In this document: one piece after another, positions 9,430 to 21,029 of the stretch
Position numbering within the stretch: the stretch's first letter is position 1
Layout: each line of letters opens with the position of its first letter
DNA from: Paguma larvata
Taxonomy: Eukaryota > Chordata > Mammalia > Carnivora > Viverridae
NCBI GenBank assembly: GCA_030068075.1
Contig: CM057839.1
Location: 51,364,960 to 51,428,959, forward strand
Direction: 5' to 3'
Length of the DNA: 64,000 bases
Notes under the pieces: model-generated
Told to the model about the DNA's origin: nothing
Seen by the model: only the letters and a program-made list of their open reading frames with translations
The model's database searches: none
Position numbers and translations under genes: made by a program

Positions 9430-10490
9430 TTGTCTCTCTATTGTTAAAGATGAGTTGTAAATTTGTCCCCAAACTTCCTGGCAGCCAAAGCAACAAGATT
9501 ATTTACAAATTTTATTGTCAGGAGAAAAATTTTTTCGCTAGGTCCCAAGGAAATGTGTCTGCCAGTCTTCCATGTGGGGGTCACTGAGGGATGAAGTAGA
9601 TGCTCCCCAGTATGTGGAGCAGGATGGGATCTTGTGAAGGACTGACTTTTCCTAGGGGCTGGATTGTTTATCCAGAGTATGTAGTAGATGTAGGAGTAGG
9701 CGCTTTTGGAAGTTCTTTTCTGAATTTTTTTCAGTTTTCTTTGTGGAATAAGAATCTAGATCCTCAGCTCAGAATAAGAATGGGGAGAGGATTTGGGAGA
9801 TCTGGGGAGTGAGGAAAAGGTGTGAGTGAAATACTTGAATAGGAGAGTGGAAAGGGAATGGAGTAGAGAAATGCAGTGTGAATACCAGGTGGCATTTTGG
9901 GCACACCTGCGGCAAGTGACCATGAATTTAAGGTAAGCACTGTCACCCTGGCCATGGGACCATGTTCAGCTGCATGGCTGTAGGCACGGAGTAAGTATGG
10001 CAGAACAAGAAGAGACAGGGAGATTGAGAGTAGACACCGGGGAGAGATTACAATGACAAGTTCTGGAGTTTATATTGGTTAAAGAATGAGTGGTTGGGAC
10101 GTCTTAGGAAGTAACTACGGGACCAAGCAGCTAAGGAAAGGTAGAAAAGAAAATAATTGCAAAGAATTTCATTTTAGTCTCTCAAATTAAAAAAGAAGAA
10201 AGAAAAAGAAAAGAAAGTCTACTAAAAAAAAAAGCTATGCAGTCTTAATTATTTTAAAAATGCTTTATGGATGCATTAATAATAGGTTTTGCTGGGGAAA
10301 TCCCTGGGTCATATATGCACAGTTGGGGTCCCTTCTTTAGTAAAATACAAAGAATATTTTACTTAGAACATGAAAACAGTTCCTCAAAGAAATAAATGGA
10401 TTGGGGTTGGAATTTTTAAAAAAACATACAAATGAAACCTTAACATGCATTAAGTAACTCATGAGCTCTAGTTTCAGTGTTTATTGGTTA
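9430..10490. other. unassigned DNA
   Basis: About 1 kb with no repeat I can name; an A-rich patch lies at 10188-10232. No exon-like open frame with coding character is seen. Confidence 0.4.
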
Positions 10491-10494
10491 AGTT

Positions 10495-10606
10495 AAGTGT
10501 TCATTTCCTCGTTCGTAAATTCTCATTAATGGTCTGGTGAAGATTGAAGAGATAAAGTCATTAGTTCAGTGCCTGGCACACAGTAAGTGCTGATAAACGT
10601 TGGCCA
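10495..10606 (+). mobile_element. MIR SINE, 3' half
   Basis: catttcctcgttcgtaaatt ... agttcagtgcctggcacaca gtaagtgctgataaacgttg is the 3' half of MIR (consensus ...cagtgcctggcacatagtaag...ataaatg). Confidence 0.7.
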
Positions 10607-11339
10607 CATCCTCAAGAATCTTGAGGTGAAGGACACGCTTTCTGGAGGTACCTTTGCACTTAGAAGGACAAGTGAATGAGGTGCTGGTGACACCTTCGGT
10701 CGTAGTAACAAATCCTGTGTGTATCCAGCTTTTGGCAGGCCAGAATCAAAGCTGTGTAATTGTAAACCTTTCTGTGAGGTGATAAGGGGTCAGAGCCATT
10801 ATCAGCTCTAGCGAAGATTCCACAGTAGGAGGGGAACAGTGTCGAAGGAGATTCAGCTTTCCCCTGTTGAATCTTCTCATCGTCCATACTACCACGATAA
10901 TCCTAAATTATTACCATTCAAGCATTCGTGATCCTTCCCCTCCTCTTCTGAAAGAGGAAGCATTCTGTGTTGGATCAGCGCCTTCATTCTCCTTGTTAAG
11001 GAACACAAGAGTGGATATAATGAGGGGACAGGGAAATACTCATTCTATGACATTATTACGTTCAGGGCCCAGTGTGTGTGGTTTAGTTGAGAAGCTGGAA
11101 TGAACAGGGGAAATCACATGTGGTGACTTTCCTGTCAAGGGAAACTGTGAACATACAGGAGGCATTCCCTAGGGAATATTTAGATGAAGGAGGAGGACTG
11201 GGGTCCTACATGGGCCAGTAAGAGAAACAGCCAGCGAAGCGTGGGTCATTGTCATCACTGTGACCCCTGGTATACCTACATGCTGACAAGGCCTTGGACC
11301 TTGATGTCCACTTTCATTAACCTTCTACACAATATGAAC
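10607..11339. other. unassigned DNA
   Basis: No nameable element, exon or RNA gene seen in about 730 bases. Confidence 0.35.
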
Positions 11340-11875
11340 ACATGATATATAACACAGTTAAATTCCAAAGCAGTTTTACGTTCATGTTCATAGCAGCAGT
11401 AGTCACAAGAGCCAAAAAGGAAAAGCAGCTCACATGTCCCATCGACAAATGGCTGGAAAAACAAAACATGGCGTATGTATCTGCAATAGGATTTTATTCA
11501 GCTGAAAAAAGGAAACAAAGATCGAACACACGCTACAATATGGATGAACTTTGAGGATATAATGCTGAGTGAAATAAACCAGTCACAAAAGGACATACGA
11601 CTCCACTTACACGAGGTATCTGGAGTAGTCAAATTCACAGTGACAGAAAGTAGGATGGTAGTTGCCAGAGGCTGGGGAAAGTCAGGGAATGGGGAGTTTG
11701 TGTTTAATGGGGACAGACTTTCAGCTTGGCAAGATGAGAAGTGTTCTGTGGATGGATGGTGGTGATGGTCGCACAGCCATGTGAATGTAGTTAACGCTAC
11801 TAAACTGTGTACTTAAACATGGTTAAGATGGTAAATTTTATGTTAAGTGTATTTTACTGTAATTAAAATCAATTA
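11340..11875 (+). mobile_element. old LINE-1 3' end (L1MA/MB-like)
   Basis: Begins in the ORF2 3' part (tcatagcagcagtagtcaca, gacaaatggctggaaaaaca, tgagtgaaataaaccagtca) and ends in a 3' UTR with tggtagttgccagaggctgg and taaattttatgttaagtgta. This UTR differs from that of the carnivore L1 copies and is typical of the older L1MA/L1MB group. Reading frames are broken. Confidence 0.75.
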
Positions 11876-11879
11876 TAAA

Positions 11880-12385
11880 ATATGCTTCATAGGAATGGCT
11901 CACTGTAAAGTCAAATAATATTACAAAAAATTTTTTAGCGAGATAAAAATGAAAAATAAGCTTAAGAAATGTGCAGAACATCACAAAAACTATGAAAACA
12001 TCAAAAAAAAACAGTGAAACTTTGCTGAGGGACAGAAAGAATTTGGACAAATGCTATTAAGTTTTACTCAGTTTGTCTATAAATTTTACACAGTTACAAA
12101 CACATTTGCTATTTGAATTTTGTCTAACTTACTAAAATGGTCTGCAAGGTCATAAAAATAATACCAAGTTACATACTGAAAAGGAAGACTAACAAAAGGG
12201 CCTTAGCCAATCAGATGTAATTAAACTTAGCACAAAGCTACAAAAACAATGAATGTGGCTTTGATATGGGAATAAACTGAAAGATAAATGGAACAGAAAA
12301 AAAAGTTCAGAAACTTGCCCATAAATATATAAGAATATATTTCAGAATACAATAATATTTCAAATCAGTGGGGGAAAATGGATTA
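11880..12385. other. unassigned AT-rich DNA
   Basis: Directly follows the old L1 3' end. May be further L1-derived sequence but too diverged for me to call. Confidence 0.3.
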
Positions 12386-12389
12386 CTCA

Positions 12390-13023
12390 ATAATTCCAGC
12401 TTAAGGCAACTGGCTCACCATTTACTTAAAAAAAATTGGAGGCTCAATCCCTACCTCACACCATGAACTACATACTTTCCAGATAGGTTAAAGAGCACAT
12501 TTGCAATAAATGAATCATAAAAGTACTAGAATAAATATAGGTAAGTAATTGTATACTTTCAGGGTTGGAAAGAATTTTAAAATGTGACACTAAGGAAGAA
12601 AATAGAAAGTAAAAGCTGGTTGAATCCTGACTTATTGAAACTCACCATAAACCAGGTGATAAGGCAAATAATTTCTCAAACCTCTTCAGTATTTAGCTGG
12701 AAAGATTATTTCTCATTCATTGTTTATGATAAAAATGTCCAATAATAAAGAATTGGTTAAACTCATTATGCTATATCCATATCAAAAAATTCCATCAGGT
12801 TCACAGTAACTGGCAGTAACTACTGAACTGTAGATGTTCAGTAAGTACCAAGAGAGTAGATAGATGAACAAATTACTATTTGCATCATGCTGACATGGAA
12901 GGTACCCACAATATATAGGGCAATAAAAGGTGATTGTAACACCATGTGTACACTCAGCCCCATGAAAGGAGATAACAGATATAGTGGTTTCTCACTTTGT
13001 TATGGAATTATGGGTATTTGCTA
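12390..13023 (+). mobile_element. ancient LINE-1 (L1ME-like), left part
   Basis: aattggttaaactcattatg followed by ctatatccatatca and a poorly kept ...tgctgacatggaaggtaccc block are landmarks of the 3' region of L1ME elements. The element is interrupted at 13024 and continues after 15251, where the characteristic 3' terminus (ttcaattctattttacaggt ... gcttttgtaataagg) is found. The younger L1 inserted into its 3' end. Confidence 0.6.
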
Positions 13024-13038
13024 TTTATTTCTATTTTC
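13024..13038. repeat. L1 target-site duplication, left copy
   Basis: tttatttctattttc is repeated perfectly at 15251-15265, bracketing the 2.2-kb minus-strand L1. Confidence 0.85.
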
Positions 13039-13419
13039 TTTTTTTAAGTTTTTATTTTAATTCCAGTTAGTTAACATACAGTGTTATATTAGTTTTAGGT
13101 GTACAATATAGTAATTAATCACCTTCTTACATCACACTGTGCTAATCTCAACAAGTTCACTCCTTAATCCCGATCACCTATTTAACCTGTCAGTTTGTTC
13201 TCTGTAATTAAGTCTGTTTTTTAATTTGTCTATTAACTTTTCCCTTTGCTTGTTTGTTTTGTTTCTTAAATCCCACATATGAGCAAAATCATATGGTATT
13301 CGTCTTTCTCTGATTTATTTTGCTTAGCATTATACTCTCTAGCTCCATCCATATCATTGCAAATGGCAAGATTTCATTCTTTTTTATGACTGAATAATAT
13401 ACCATTGTGTATATATATA

Positions 13420-13832
13420 TCACATCTTCTTTATCCATTTGTCAGTTGATGGACACTTGAGCTGCTTCCGTATCTTGGCAATTGTAAATAATGCTGCTAT
13501 AAACATAGGGGTGCATAGATCCCTTTGAATTAGTGTCCTTGTAGTCTTTGGGTACATATCAAGTAGTGTCATTGCTGGATCATGAGGTAGTTTTATTTTT
13601 AATTTTTGAGAAACTTCCATGCTGTTTTCCATAGTAGCTGCACCAGTTTGCATTCCCACCAACAGTGCAGGAGAGTTCCCCTTTCTCCACATCCTTGCCA
13701 ACAGCTGTTGTTTCTTGTGTTGTTGATTTTAGCCATTCTGACAGATGTGAGGTGATACGTCATTGTAGTTTTGATTTGCATTTCCTTGATGACAGGGGAT
13801 GAGGAGCCTCTTTTCTTGTGTTTGTTGGCCAT
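13420..13832 (-). pseudogene. LINE-1 ORF2 C-terminal fragments, frameshifted
   Basis: Two overlapping frames (13599-13832 and 13420-13701) encode consecutive parts of the ORF2p C-terminus. The first has the Cys-rich segment [18 protein letters not shown]; the second has FIAALFTIAKIRKQLKCPST. The shift between frames shows at least one indel, so no product is expected. Confidence 0.8.
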
Positions 13833-14719
13833 CTATGTATGTCTTCTTTGCAGGAATGTCTGTTCATGTCTTCTGCCCAGTTCTTAATTGGATTATTTGG
13901 GGTTTTGGTGTTGAGTTGTCTAAGTTCTTTCATATTTTGGATACTAACCCTTCATCGGGTATATCACTTGCAAATATCATCTGCCATTCCATAGATTGCC
14001 TTTTGGCTTTGTTGATTGTTTCCCTTGCTGGGAAGAAGCTTTTTATTTTGATGCAGTCCCAATAGTTTATTTATGCTTTTGTTTCCCTTGCCTCAGGAGA
14101 CATATAGAAAGTAGTTGCTGTGGCCAGTGTCAAAGAAGTTACAGCCTGTGTTCTCTTCTAAGATTTTTATGGTTTCCGGTCTCATATTTAGGTCTTTAAT
14201 GCACTTTGAATTTACTTTTGTGTATGGTGTAAGAAAGTGGTTCAGTTTCATTCTTTTGCATGTTGCTCTCAGTTTTCCCAACGGCATTAGTTGAAGAGAC
14301 TGTCTTTTTCTCACTGGATGTTTTCTCCCGTTTTGTCGAAGATTAATTGATTATACAGTTGTGGTTTCATATCTGGGTTTTCTATTCTGTTCTATTGATG
14401 TAGGCGTCTATTTTTGTGTCAGTACCAGTGTTTTGATTACTATAGCTTTGTAGTGTAACTTGACGTCCAGAATTGTGATGCCTCCAGCTTTGCTTTTCTT
14501 TTTTAAGATTGCTTTGACTATTCAGGGTCTTTTGTGGTTCCATATAAATTTTAGGATTGTTTGTTCTAGTTCTGTGAAAAATGCTGTTGTTATTTTGATA
14601 GGGATTATGTTACATCTGTAGATTACTTTGGTAGTATGGGCAGTTAAAAATATTCATTATGCCAATCCATGAGAATGGAATGTTTTTCCATTTCTTTGTG
14701 TCATTTTCAGTTTCTTTCA

Positions 14720-14974
14720 TCAGTGTTTTATAGTTTTCAGACTACAAGTCTTTTCCCTCCTCGGTAGGTTTATTCCTAGGTATCTTAATATTTTTGGTGC
14801 AATTGTAAATGGGATTGTTCTCTTATTTTCTCTCTCTGCTGCTTCATTATTGATGTATAGAAATGCAACAGACTTCTGTACAGTGATTTTGTATGCTGCG
14901 ACTTTACCAAATTCATTGATCAGTTCTAGCAGCATTTTGGTGGAGTCTTTCAGGTTTTCTATATAGAATATCAA
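14720..14974 (-). pseudogene. LINE-1 ORF2 reverse-transcriptase fragment
   Basis: An 84-codon frame corresponds to the C-terminal side of the L1 reverse transcriptase, with ENLKDSTKMLLELINEFGKV, KITVQKSVAFLYINNE and LRYLGINLPR. The upstream catalytic palm region with the FADD-type motif is not present in this truncated copy. Confidence 0.8.
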
Positions 14975-15250
14975 GTCATCTGCAAGTAGTGAAAGTTTTA
15001 CTTTTTTCTTACCAGTTTGGATGCTTTTATTTATATTTGTTGTCTGATTGCAATGGCTAGCTCTAACAGTACCATGTTAAATAAAAGTGGCAAACATGGA
15101 CATCATTGTCTTGTTCCTGACCTTAGAGGAAAAGCTCTCAGCTTCTCCCCATTAAGGATGTTAGTAGTGGGTTTTGTATACATGGCCTTTATTATTATTT
15201 ATACCTAGAGAGGTGTGTTCCCTCTAAACCTACTTTGCTGAGGGTTTTTG

Positions 15251-15265
15251 TTTATTTCTATTTTC
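15251..15265. repeat. L1 target-site duplication, right copy
   Basis: Perfect copy of 13024-13038. Removing 13039-15265 rejoins the host L1 3' terminus. Confidence 0.85.
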
Positions 15266-15312
15266 AATTCTATTTTACAGGTTACCTGTTTGCTTTTGTA
15301 ATAAGGAGAACG
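15266..15312 (+). mobile_element. ancient LINE-1 (L1ME-like), right part
   Basis: aattctattttacaggttac then gcttttgtaataagga matches the order of an L1ME 3' terminus (…tttctacaatga…ttacttttataat…). It continues the element that ends at 13023. Confidence 0.5.
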
Positions 15313-15846
15313 TTTAGTTTCTAAATTCGTATGTACTTCATTACAGAAAAATGCAAAGAGAAATTTTGAATTCTTATACACCAAAGGAATTCAAATACCA
15401 CTCAGTTTGTATTAATAAAACATCTGATAATTAGGTGGCATAATACTTCAGATTGATAGAGGTAGAGTAAATATTTCTGTAGGAATAATCAAGGATAGAT
15501 GGTATTATCTACCAAGCAGCATACATTAATTTCTCTGTCTATATAAAGGGATAATTGAATAGTAATTAAATAATTTATAATTTCTGTAAAAGCAAAAACA
15601 AGAAAATTCCTACTGATGTGCTCTGTATTTATTGATATAGTTATTATAAAAATGTTATTGAGATATTAGAAGCTGAAAGTCTACATAACCTAATTTTTAT
15701 AATAAGCAAAAGGTTAAATATTGGTAAGAAAATCAGTAGCTCCTAAAACAAGATGTTAAAATTTGCCAGATTTGTAAATTGAATAATATAGCTTGTAAGC
15801 TGAACTTCCCTTCTGAGTGACTTAAGTTTTTATTTGTTTCTTTAAT
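15313..15846. other. unassigned AT-rich DNA
   Basis: No nameable feature. Confidence 0.35.
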
Positions 15847-15864
15847 AAATACTAACTTTTAAAA

Positions 15865-16080
15865 TTTTTAATATTTATTTATTTTTGAGAGAGAGAGACA
15901 GATAGAATGCAAGCGGAGGAGGGGCAGAGAAAGAGGGAGACACAGAATCTGAAGCAGGCTCCAGGCTCTGAGCTGTCAGCACAGAGTATGACATGGAGCT
16001 TGAACACATGAACTCTGAGATCGTGACCTGAGCCAAAGTCAGACGCTTAACTGACTGAGCCACCCAGGTGCCCCTAAATT
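15865..16080 (-). mobile_element. carnivore tRNA-Lys SINE (feline type)
   Basis: Minus-strand copy. The head complement (ctgagccacccaggtgcccc) lies at the right, and the A/T tail and (GA)n lie at the left. Target duplications aaatactaacttttaaaa (15847-15864) and its near copy at 16081-16098 differ at one of 18 bases. Point changes in the B-box region show moderate age. Confidence 0.93.
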
Positions 16081-16098
16081 AAATATTAACTTTTAAAA

Positions 16099-16534
16099 AT
16101 TTGATAATAAAATGTCTTGGCTATTGGTAGCATTTTTAAAACCTATTTGAACAAAAAATATTTAGTAAATTATAATGTTTTGACAGAATACCAAGGGAAC
16201 TTTTTTGATAAAGTGTTTCTCTTTTGTGCAAAACTCTGTTCTTTCAGCCTCTGAAACAATATACACACATCTACTAGAAATTTTTTGGATGCAGAAACCA
16301 TTGAAATTCATTTTGAGATTACAGCACAAAATATATGGCCCAGGCCAGTGATGACACACATCCAATGACAAAGAGTGCAATGCTGCTTTCGCGTCATTAT
16401 GAGGTTAGAAGTCATACCTGCAGATGTCCAACGATTTTTAGTACAACTTGCTGACATTATTGTGTAACACAGCACAACATTCAGTACAGTTTCTCAGTAG
16501 CAAACACTACATGCATATACTTAACATTGTACAT
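16099..16534. other. unassigned DNA
   Basis: No nameable element before the Tigger end. Confidence 0.35.
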
Positions 16535-17106
16535 AGAGTGGATTCTCATCATTCATGGTTTCCGTGTTTGCTGATTTGCCTACTCGCTAAAACTTACTCG
16601 TTACTCCAAAGTCAATACTTGCAGTGCTTTTGTGGTCATTTGTGGGCACGTATGGAGTGGGAGGAAATTTGAGTTGGTGCATGGGCATGTCACCAATTGG
16701 GGTTGATCCGGGTGACAGTCTGCCTTCTTATACAGTAAACAAGTGACTTTTTTGTGATCTATTTAGTGAGACATTTTCCACATGTTTGTGCTTTCTGTTG
16801 GTGAGCTTGCTGTTTGTAACTGGCCCCAAGCTTAGTGCTGAAATGCTGTCTACAGGTCCGAAAATCAAGAAGGCTGATTGTGCCTTATGGAAAAAATAGG
16901 TGTTTTGGTAAGCTTCCTTGAAGTGTGAGTTAAGGTGCTGTTTTCAATGAGTTCAATGTTAATGGATCAACAATAAATACTAAACAGAGCAGAAAACAGG
17001 GCTAGGTATTGATCAGTCAGCGGAAAGGCTCACAGGAACTTAGCCCTGCATTTCCTGCAGGAGCTGTGGTTCGGTATTCACAAATTCATTGTTCACAGAG
17101 ACTTTT
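16535..17106. mobile_element. Tigger (TcMar) DNA transposon, left part
   Basis: Carries a Tigger-like left end (gtggattctcatcattcatg) and an internal stretch reading agcggaaaggctcacaggaa ... cttagccctgcatttcctgc, then ggttcggtattcacaaattc, which is the sub-terminal arm of the same family. The matching right end (cataactactgcaaataaca) is found only at 19040-19073, after an L1. It is short for Tigger and lacks an open transposase, so it is a non-autonomous deletion derivative. Confidence 0.65.
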
Positions 17107-18995
17107 TTTAATTTGAGTTTTGAGATAACTTTTCTTGTTCTATTAAATTCTGTTATATTTTGAAAAATTTTTCCTGAGGTATAATAACATATACAGTATT
17201 GTGGGAATCTTAGATGTATAACATAATGGTTCAATATTTGTATATATTGCAAAATGGTCACCACAGTGAGTCCAGTTAACATCCATCACCATACATAGTT
17301 ACAAATATTTTATTCTTGTGATGAAGACTTTTAAGATTTACCCTTACAGCAAATTTCAAATACGCAATACAGTATTGGTAACTACAATCACCAAGCTGTA
17401 CATTATATCCTTATGACTTACTTATTTCATAACTGGAATTTTGTGCCTTTTGAGCCCTTTTACTTGCCCTCCAGCCTCTGGCACCCATCTCTTTGTTTTC
17501 TGTTATCTATGAGCTTGGGTTTTTGTTGTTTTTTAGATTCCACACATGAATGAGATCACATGGTATTTGTGTTTCTCTGACATTTCATTTAGCGTTACGC
17601 CCTCAAGTTCCATCCATGTTGTCGCAAATGGCAAGATTTCTTTCTTTTTTTATGGCTGAATAATATTGCATTGTATGTACATACACCACATCTTCTTTAT
17701 CTATCCATCCATTGATGGACACTAGGTTGTTTCCATGTCTTCGCTATTGTAAGTAATGCTGCCATGAATATGGGGGCATATGTATCTTTTTGAGTTAGTG
17801 TTTTCATTCTCTCCAGATAAATACCAAGAAGTGCAAATGCTGGATCACATGGTAGTTCTGTTTTTATTTTTTTGAGGAGCTTCTATAGTGTTTTATACCA
17901 TGTTACATTCCTATCACATGTTCGCCAAAAAATGTTATTTATTTCCTGTCTTTTTGATAGTAGCTTTTCTAACAGCTATGAGATATCTCATTGTGGTTTT
18001 AATTTGCATTTTCCTGGTGACTTGTGATGTTGAACACCTTTTCATGTACCTGTTGGCCATCTATATTTCTTATTTAGAAAAACGTCAATTTAGGTCTTCT
18101 ATCCATTTTTATTTATTTTTGAATGATTATTTATTTATTTTTGAGAGAGAAGAGAGCATGTGCACGCCAGTGAGGTAGAGGCGGAGAGAGAGGCAGAGAG
18201 AAGAACCTGAAGAAGGCTCCGCACTGTCAGGACAGAGCCTAATGCAAGGCTCGAACTCACAAACCGTGAGATCATGACCCGAGCCAAAATCAAGAGTCAG
18301 CCACTTCACTGACTGAGCCACAGAGGTGCCCCTTCTGCCCAGTTTTAAATCAGATCGTTTGATTTTGGAATTGAGTTGTATGAGTTCTTTATATATTTTA
18401 GATATTAGCCCTTTATCAGATATATGGTTTGCAAATATTTTCCCCATTTCATTTTTCATTTTCCTGCCTTTTCATTGTGTTGATGATTTCCTTTGCCGTG
18501 CAGAAACTTTTTAGTTTGATGTAGTCCCACTTGTTATTTTTACTTCTGTTGCCTTTGTTTTTGGTTTCAGACCTCCAAAAAATCATCACCAAGGTCGATG
18601 GCAATGAGCTTACTTCCAGGGAGTTTTCTTTTAGGAGTTTTATGGTGTCAGATCTTACATTCAAGTCTTTAATCCATTTTGAGTTAACGTTTATGTACGG
18701 CGTAAGAAAGTGGTCCAGTTTTATTTTTTTCACACGTGGCCATCCAGTTTTTCCAACGCCATTTGTTGAAGAGACTGTCCTTTTCTCAGCCTATATTCAT
18801 GGCTCCTTTTTTGTAAATTAATTGACAATACATGGTAGGTTTACTTCTGGACTCTCTGTTCTGTTCCGCTGACCTACGTGTCTGTTTTTATGCTAGTACC
18901 ATACTGTTTTACTTGTGATAGCTTTGTAATATAGCTTGGAATCAGGGAGCGTGATACCCCCAGCTTTGTTTTTCTTTTTCAAGATTGCTTTGGCT
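17107..18995 (-). mobile_element. old LINE-1 (L1MA-like) inserted in Tigger
   Basis: On the minus strand: a long L1MA-type 3' UTR (ggtataataacatatacagt, gtccagttaacatccatcac), then ORF2 back to the segment complementary to caagattgctttggctt. It is itself split by the SINE at 18112-18331. Its frames are broken; the best remnant is 18449-18733 (94 codons, with [16 protein letters not shown]). Decayed target-site copies are likely around 17095-17107 and 19008-19022, but they match imperfectly. Confidence 0.8.
18112..18331 (-). mobile_element. carnivore tRNA-Lys SINE inside L1
   Basis: Minus-strand SINE with target duplications cttctatccattttta (18096-18111) and cttctgcccagtttta (18332-18347), 3 mismatches of 16. 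The duplicated site is L1 sequence, proving insertion into the L1. The head and B-box region carry several substitutions. Confidence 0.9.
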
Positions 18996-19007
18996 TATTG
19001 GTATCAT

Positions 19008-19073
19008 TTGCTCTTCCCGCAGCAGCTTTACAGAGCATAACTACTGCAAATAACAATAATCAACTGTATATTA
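19008..19073. mobile_element. Tigger DNA transposon, right end
   Basis: cagcagctttacagagcata then actactgcaaataacaataa tcaactgta is the inverted right terminus matching 16535 onward. It is separated from the left part by the L1. Confidence 0.65.
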
Positions 19074-20004
19074 AACCATTTCAAAGGAAAAGTATCATTA
19101 ATTTCTAAGTTTTTCTTTTCAAAGAAGACTAGAATGGTCTATGAAACCCAAATCATGAAATGATTCTATAAGAAAACATCTATTAAAAAGCTTAACTTCG
19201 TTGAGTTTCTTATTTTTATTCCTCAGGAGAAAAGAGTTATCAGAAACTTTTAAATACCTTTTATTATTCATGAAAGCACAGCCAATGTTTGATTGAAACT
19301 AGTCTCTTTGGAACTCATCAAATCAGAATAGTATACCAAAAATCTTCTTCTGACAGAAGAGAAACTAGTTTATGTTTTAATTTTTCAATACACTTAAAAA
19401 AAAAAAAACTTTGATGATAGAACACAGGATTATTCATTTCATTATAATGACACATTTTTCCTATGCCAAACACATATTTGACTTTGAGATAATCTGTTCA
19501 TGTGATAGAAAAATGGCTTTTATCCCGGAAAGATCATAAAAGCTTGAAATGACAAGGAGATACCATTGTGTACGTGAACACCAACACTTTACATTAGTTC
19601 TTAATCTTTGGGTTTGATTATTAATTATTGCTACAATTGATCCAACAATTAATAACACATTTCTTGCTTCTGTATTGGTTTAACTTAAAAGGAACAACTC
19701 TGAGCCTAGAGATATTCTTAGAGACAGAAGGATGTGGTTTACTTTTGTTTTTATCAGTTACATTTATTTCCTTTTCCCTGTCATAATGACTCTTCTGGGA
19801 TCGCCATTCACTGAGTTTATGTAATAGATTCCCAGAGTGGTCTTTAAAAATAGGGGCTGTACTCTGCTTCTGGGAGTTCATACTGATTAATGTCTGGATT
19901 ATAAGAAAAGCTTTTGTTGTGAGGTCTCTTTCCATATTAATCTATATTTAAAGAATCAATATGCAGGTATGTTGAAATGCTGATATAACATAATTGGTCT
20001 TATC
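19074..20004. other. unassigned AT-rich DNA, one 104-codon open frame
   Basis: No repeat I can name. A minus-strand frame at 19621-19935 (104 codons, Lys/Ser/Asn-rich) has no recognisable domain. It lacks flanking splice or promoter signals I can support and is probably chance. A poly(A) run lies near 19395. Confidence 0.4.
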
Positions 20005-20262
20005 TTTGAGGCAGTAGTGTGTTGTGGTTAAGAACATAGACTTTGTTTTTTGAGAATGGCCTGGTTTTAAATCTCAGTTGTCTGACTTACTGTCTGAGTG
20101 ACTTTGGGAAAGTTACTTAATCTCTCTAAAGTAAACTCACCTGTAATACTGGGAAAATAGTAGTGCCTACCTCACAGAGTTGGGTGAGGATTTAAATTAG
20201 ATAGTATGAGTATTCAGAACGGGTGGGAGGTAACTGGTACTCAATAGAGGTCATTTATTATA
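20005..20262 (+). mobile_element. MIR SINE, near full length
   Basis: gtgttgtggttaagaacata, tttaaatctcagttgtctga, gagtgactttgggaaagtta, cttaatctctctaaag, gtgcctacctcacagagttg and a terminal ggtactcaatagaggtcat are in MIR order. One of the better-kept MIR copies in the window. Confidence 0.85.
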
Positions 20263-20547
20263 TTAATATTAAGGGAAATAAATAATGAATCATAGCAGGT
20301 ATGATATTTAAATTAAAATGAGCATCTAAAAACAAAATTTATTCTGTGATGGCCAAGAAAACATATTTACCTTGCAAAGAAACATCAGTCTGCTCATTGG
20401 CATCAGACAAAGACATCTCATTAGTTCTGTTTGAAAATAGTCCCTAAATTTACTCGATTGTGAAATGTCCTTACGAAAACGTACATAGGGCAGTGTCTGT
20501 TGGGGTTTTGTTTATTTCAGCAACTTATAGAACATAGTGTTTTTAAG
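20263..20547. other. unassigned DNA
   Basis: Nothing recognised. Confidence 0.3.
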
Positions 20548-20558
20548 CAATGAATTTT

Positions 20559-20995
20559 GTTTTAAATTTTTTATTGTCAAATTGGTTTCCATTCAACACC
20601 CAGTGCTCATCCCAACCCGTGCCCTGCTCAGTGCCCGTCACACACTCTCCCCGTTCCCAACCCCCCTCAATCTTCAGTTTGTTCTTAGTATTTAAGAGTC
20701 TCTTATGTTTTGTCTCCCTCTCTGTCTGTGTCTTTTTTACTTGCCCTCTTCCCCTCCCTCGTGGTTTTCTGCTAAGTCTCTCAAAGTCCACCTATGCGTG
20801 GAAACATATGATATCTGTCTTTCTCTGACTGACTTATTTCACTCAGCATAATACCCTCCAGTTCCATCCATGTTGCCACACATGGCCAGGTTTCATTCTT
20901 CCTCATTGCCATGTAGTATTCCATTGTATATTGTATCCATTGTATACCACATCTTCTCTATCCATTCGTCAGTTGATGGACACTTAGTCTCTTTC
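20559..20995 (-). mobile_element. LINE-1 3' fragment, 437 bp
   Basis: Minus-strand 5'-truncated carnivore L1 containing only the 3' UTR and the last part of ORF2 (complement of ccttcatctgttgatgga-type block). Flanked by the 11-bp direct repeat caatgaatttt (20548-20558 and 20996-21006). It is relatively little mutated, and the overlapping 82- and 92-codon frames are non-functional. Confidence 0.88.
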
Positions 20996-21029
20996 CAATG
21001 AATTTTTAAACAAAGGAAAAGGTGTCTTT

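Larger units (their letters stand above)
13039..15250 (-). mobile_element. LINE-1, 5'-truncated, 2.2 kb
   Basis: A carnivore-type L1 on the minus strand, running from the T-rich complement of its poly(A), through a 3' UTR (containing gttagttaacatacagtgtt), into ORF2 as far as the 3' part of the reverse transcriptase. A perfect 15-bp target-site duplication flanks it. Coding remnants include the Cys-rich C-terminal segment (13599-13832) and an RT-region frame (14720-14974), broken by several frameshifts and stops, so it is older than the L1 at 159-1700. It lies inside an older L1. Confidence 0.9.

Noticed and set aside
9193..9587. Two overlapping frames of 84 and 120 codons
   Set aside because: Translations of the (TTCC)n(TTTC)n microsatellite (Leu-Pro-Ser-Phe repeats).
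19621..19935. 104-codon minus-strand frame
   Set aside because: No recognisable domain, low-complexity Lys/Ser/Asn content, AT-rich surroundings; probably chance.
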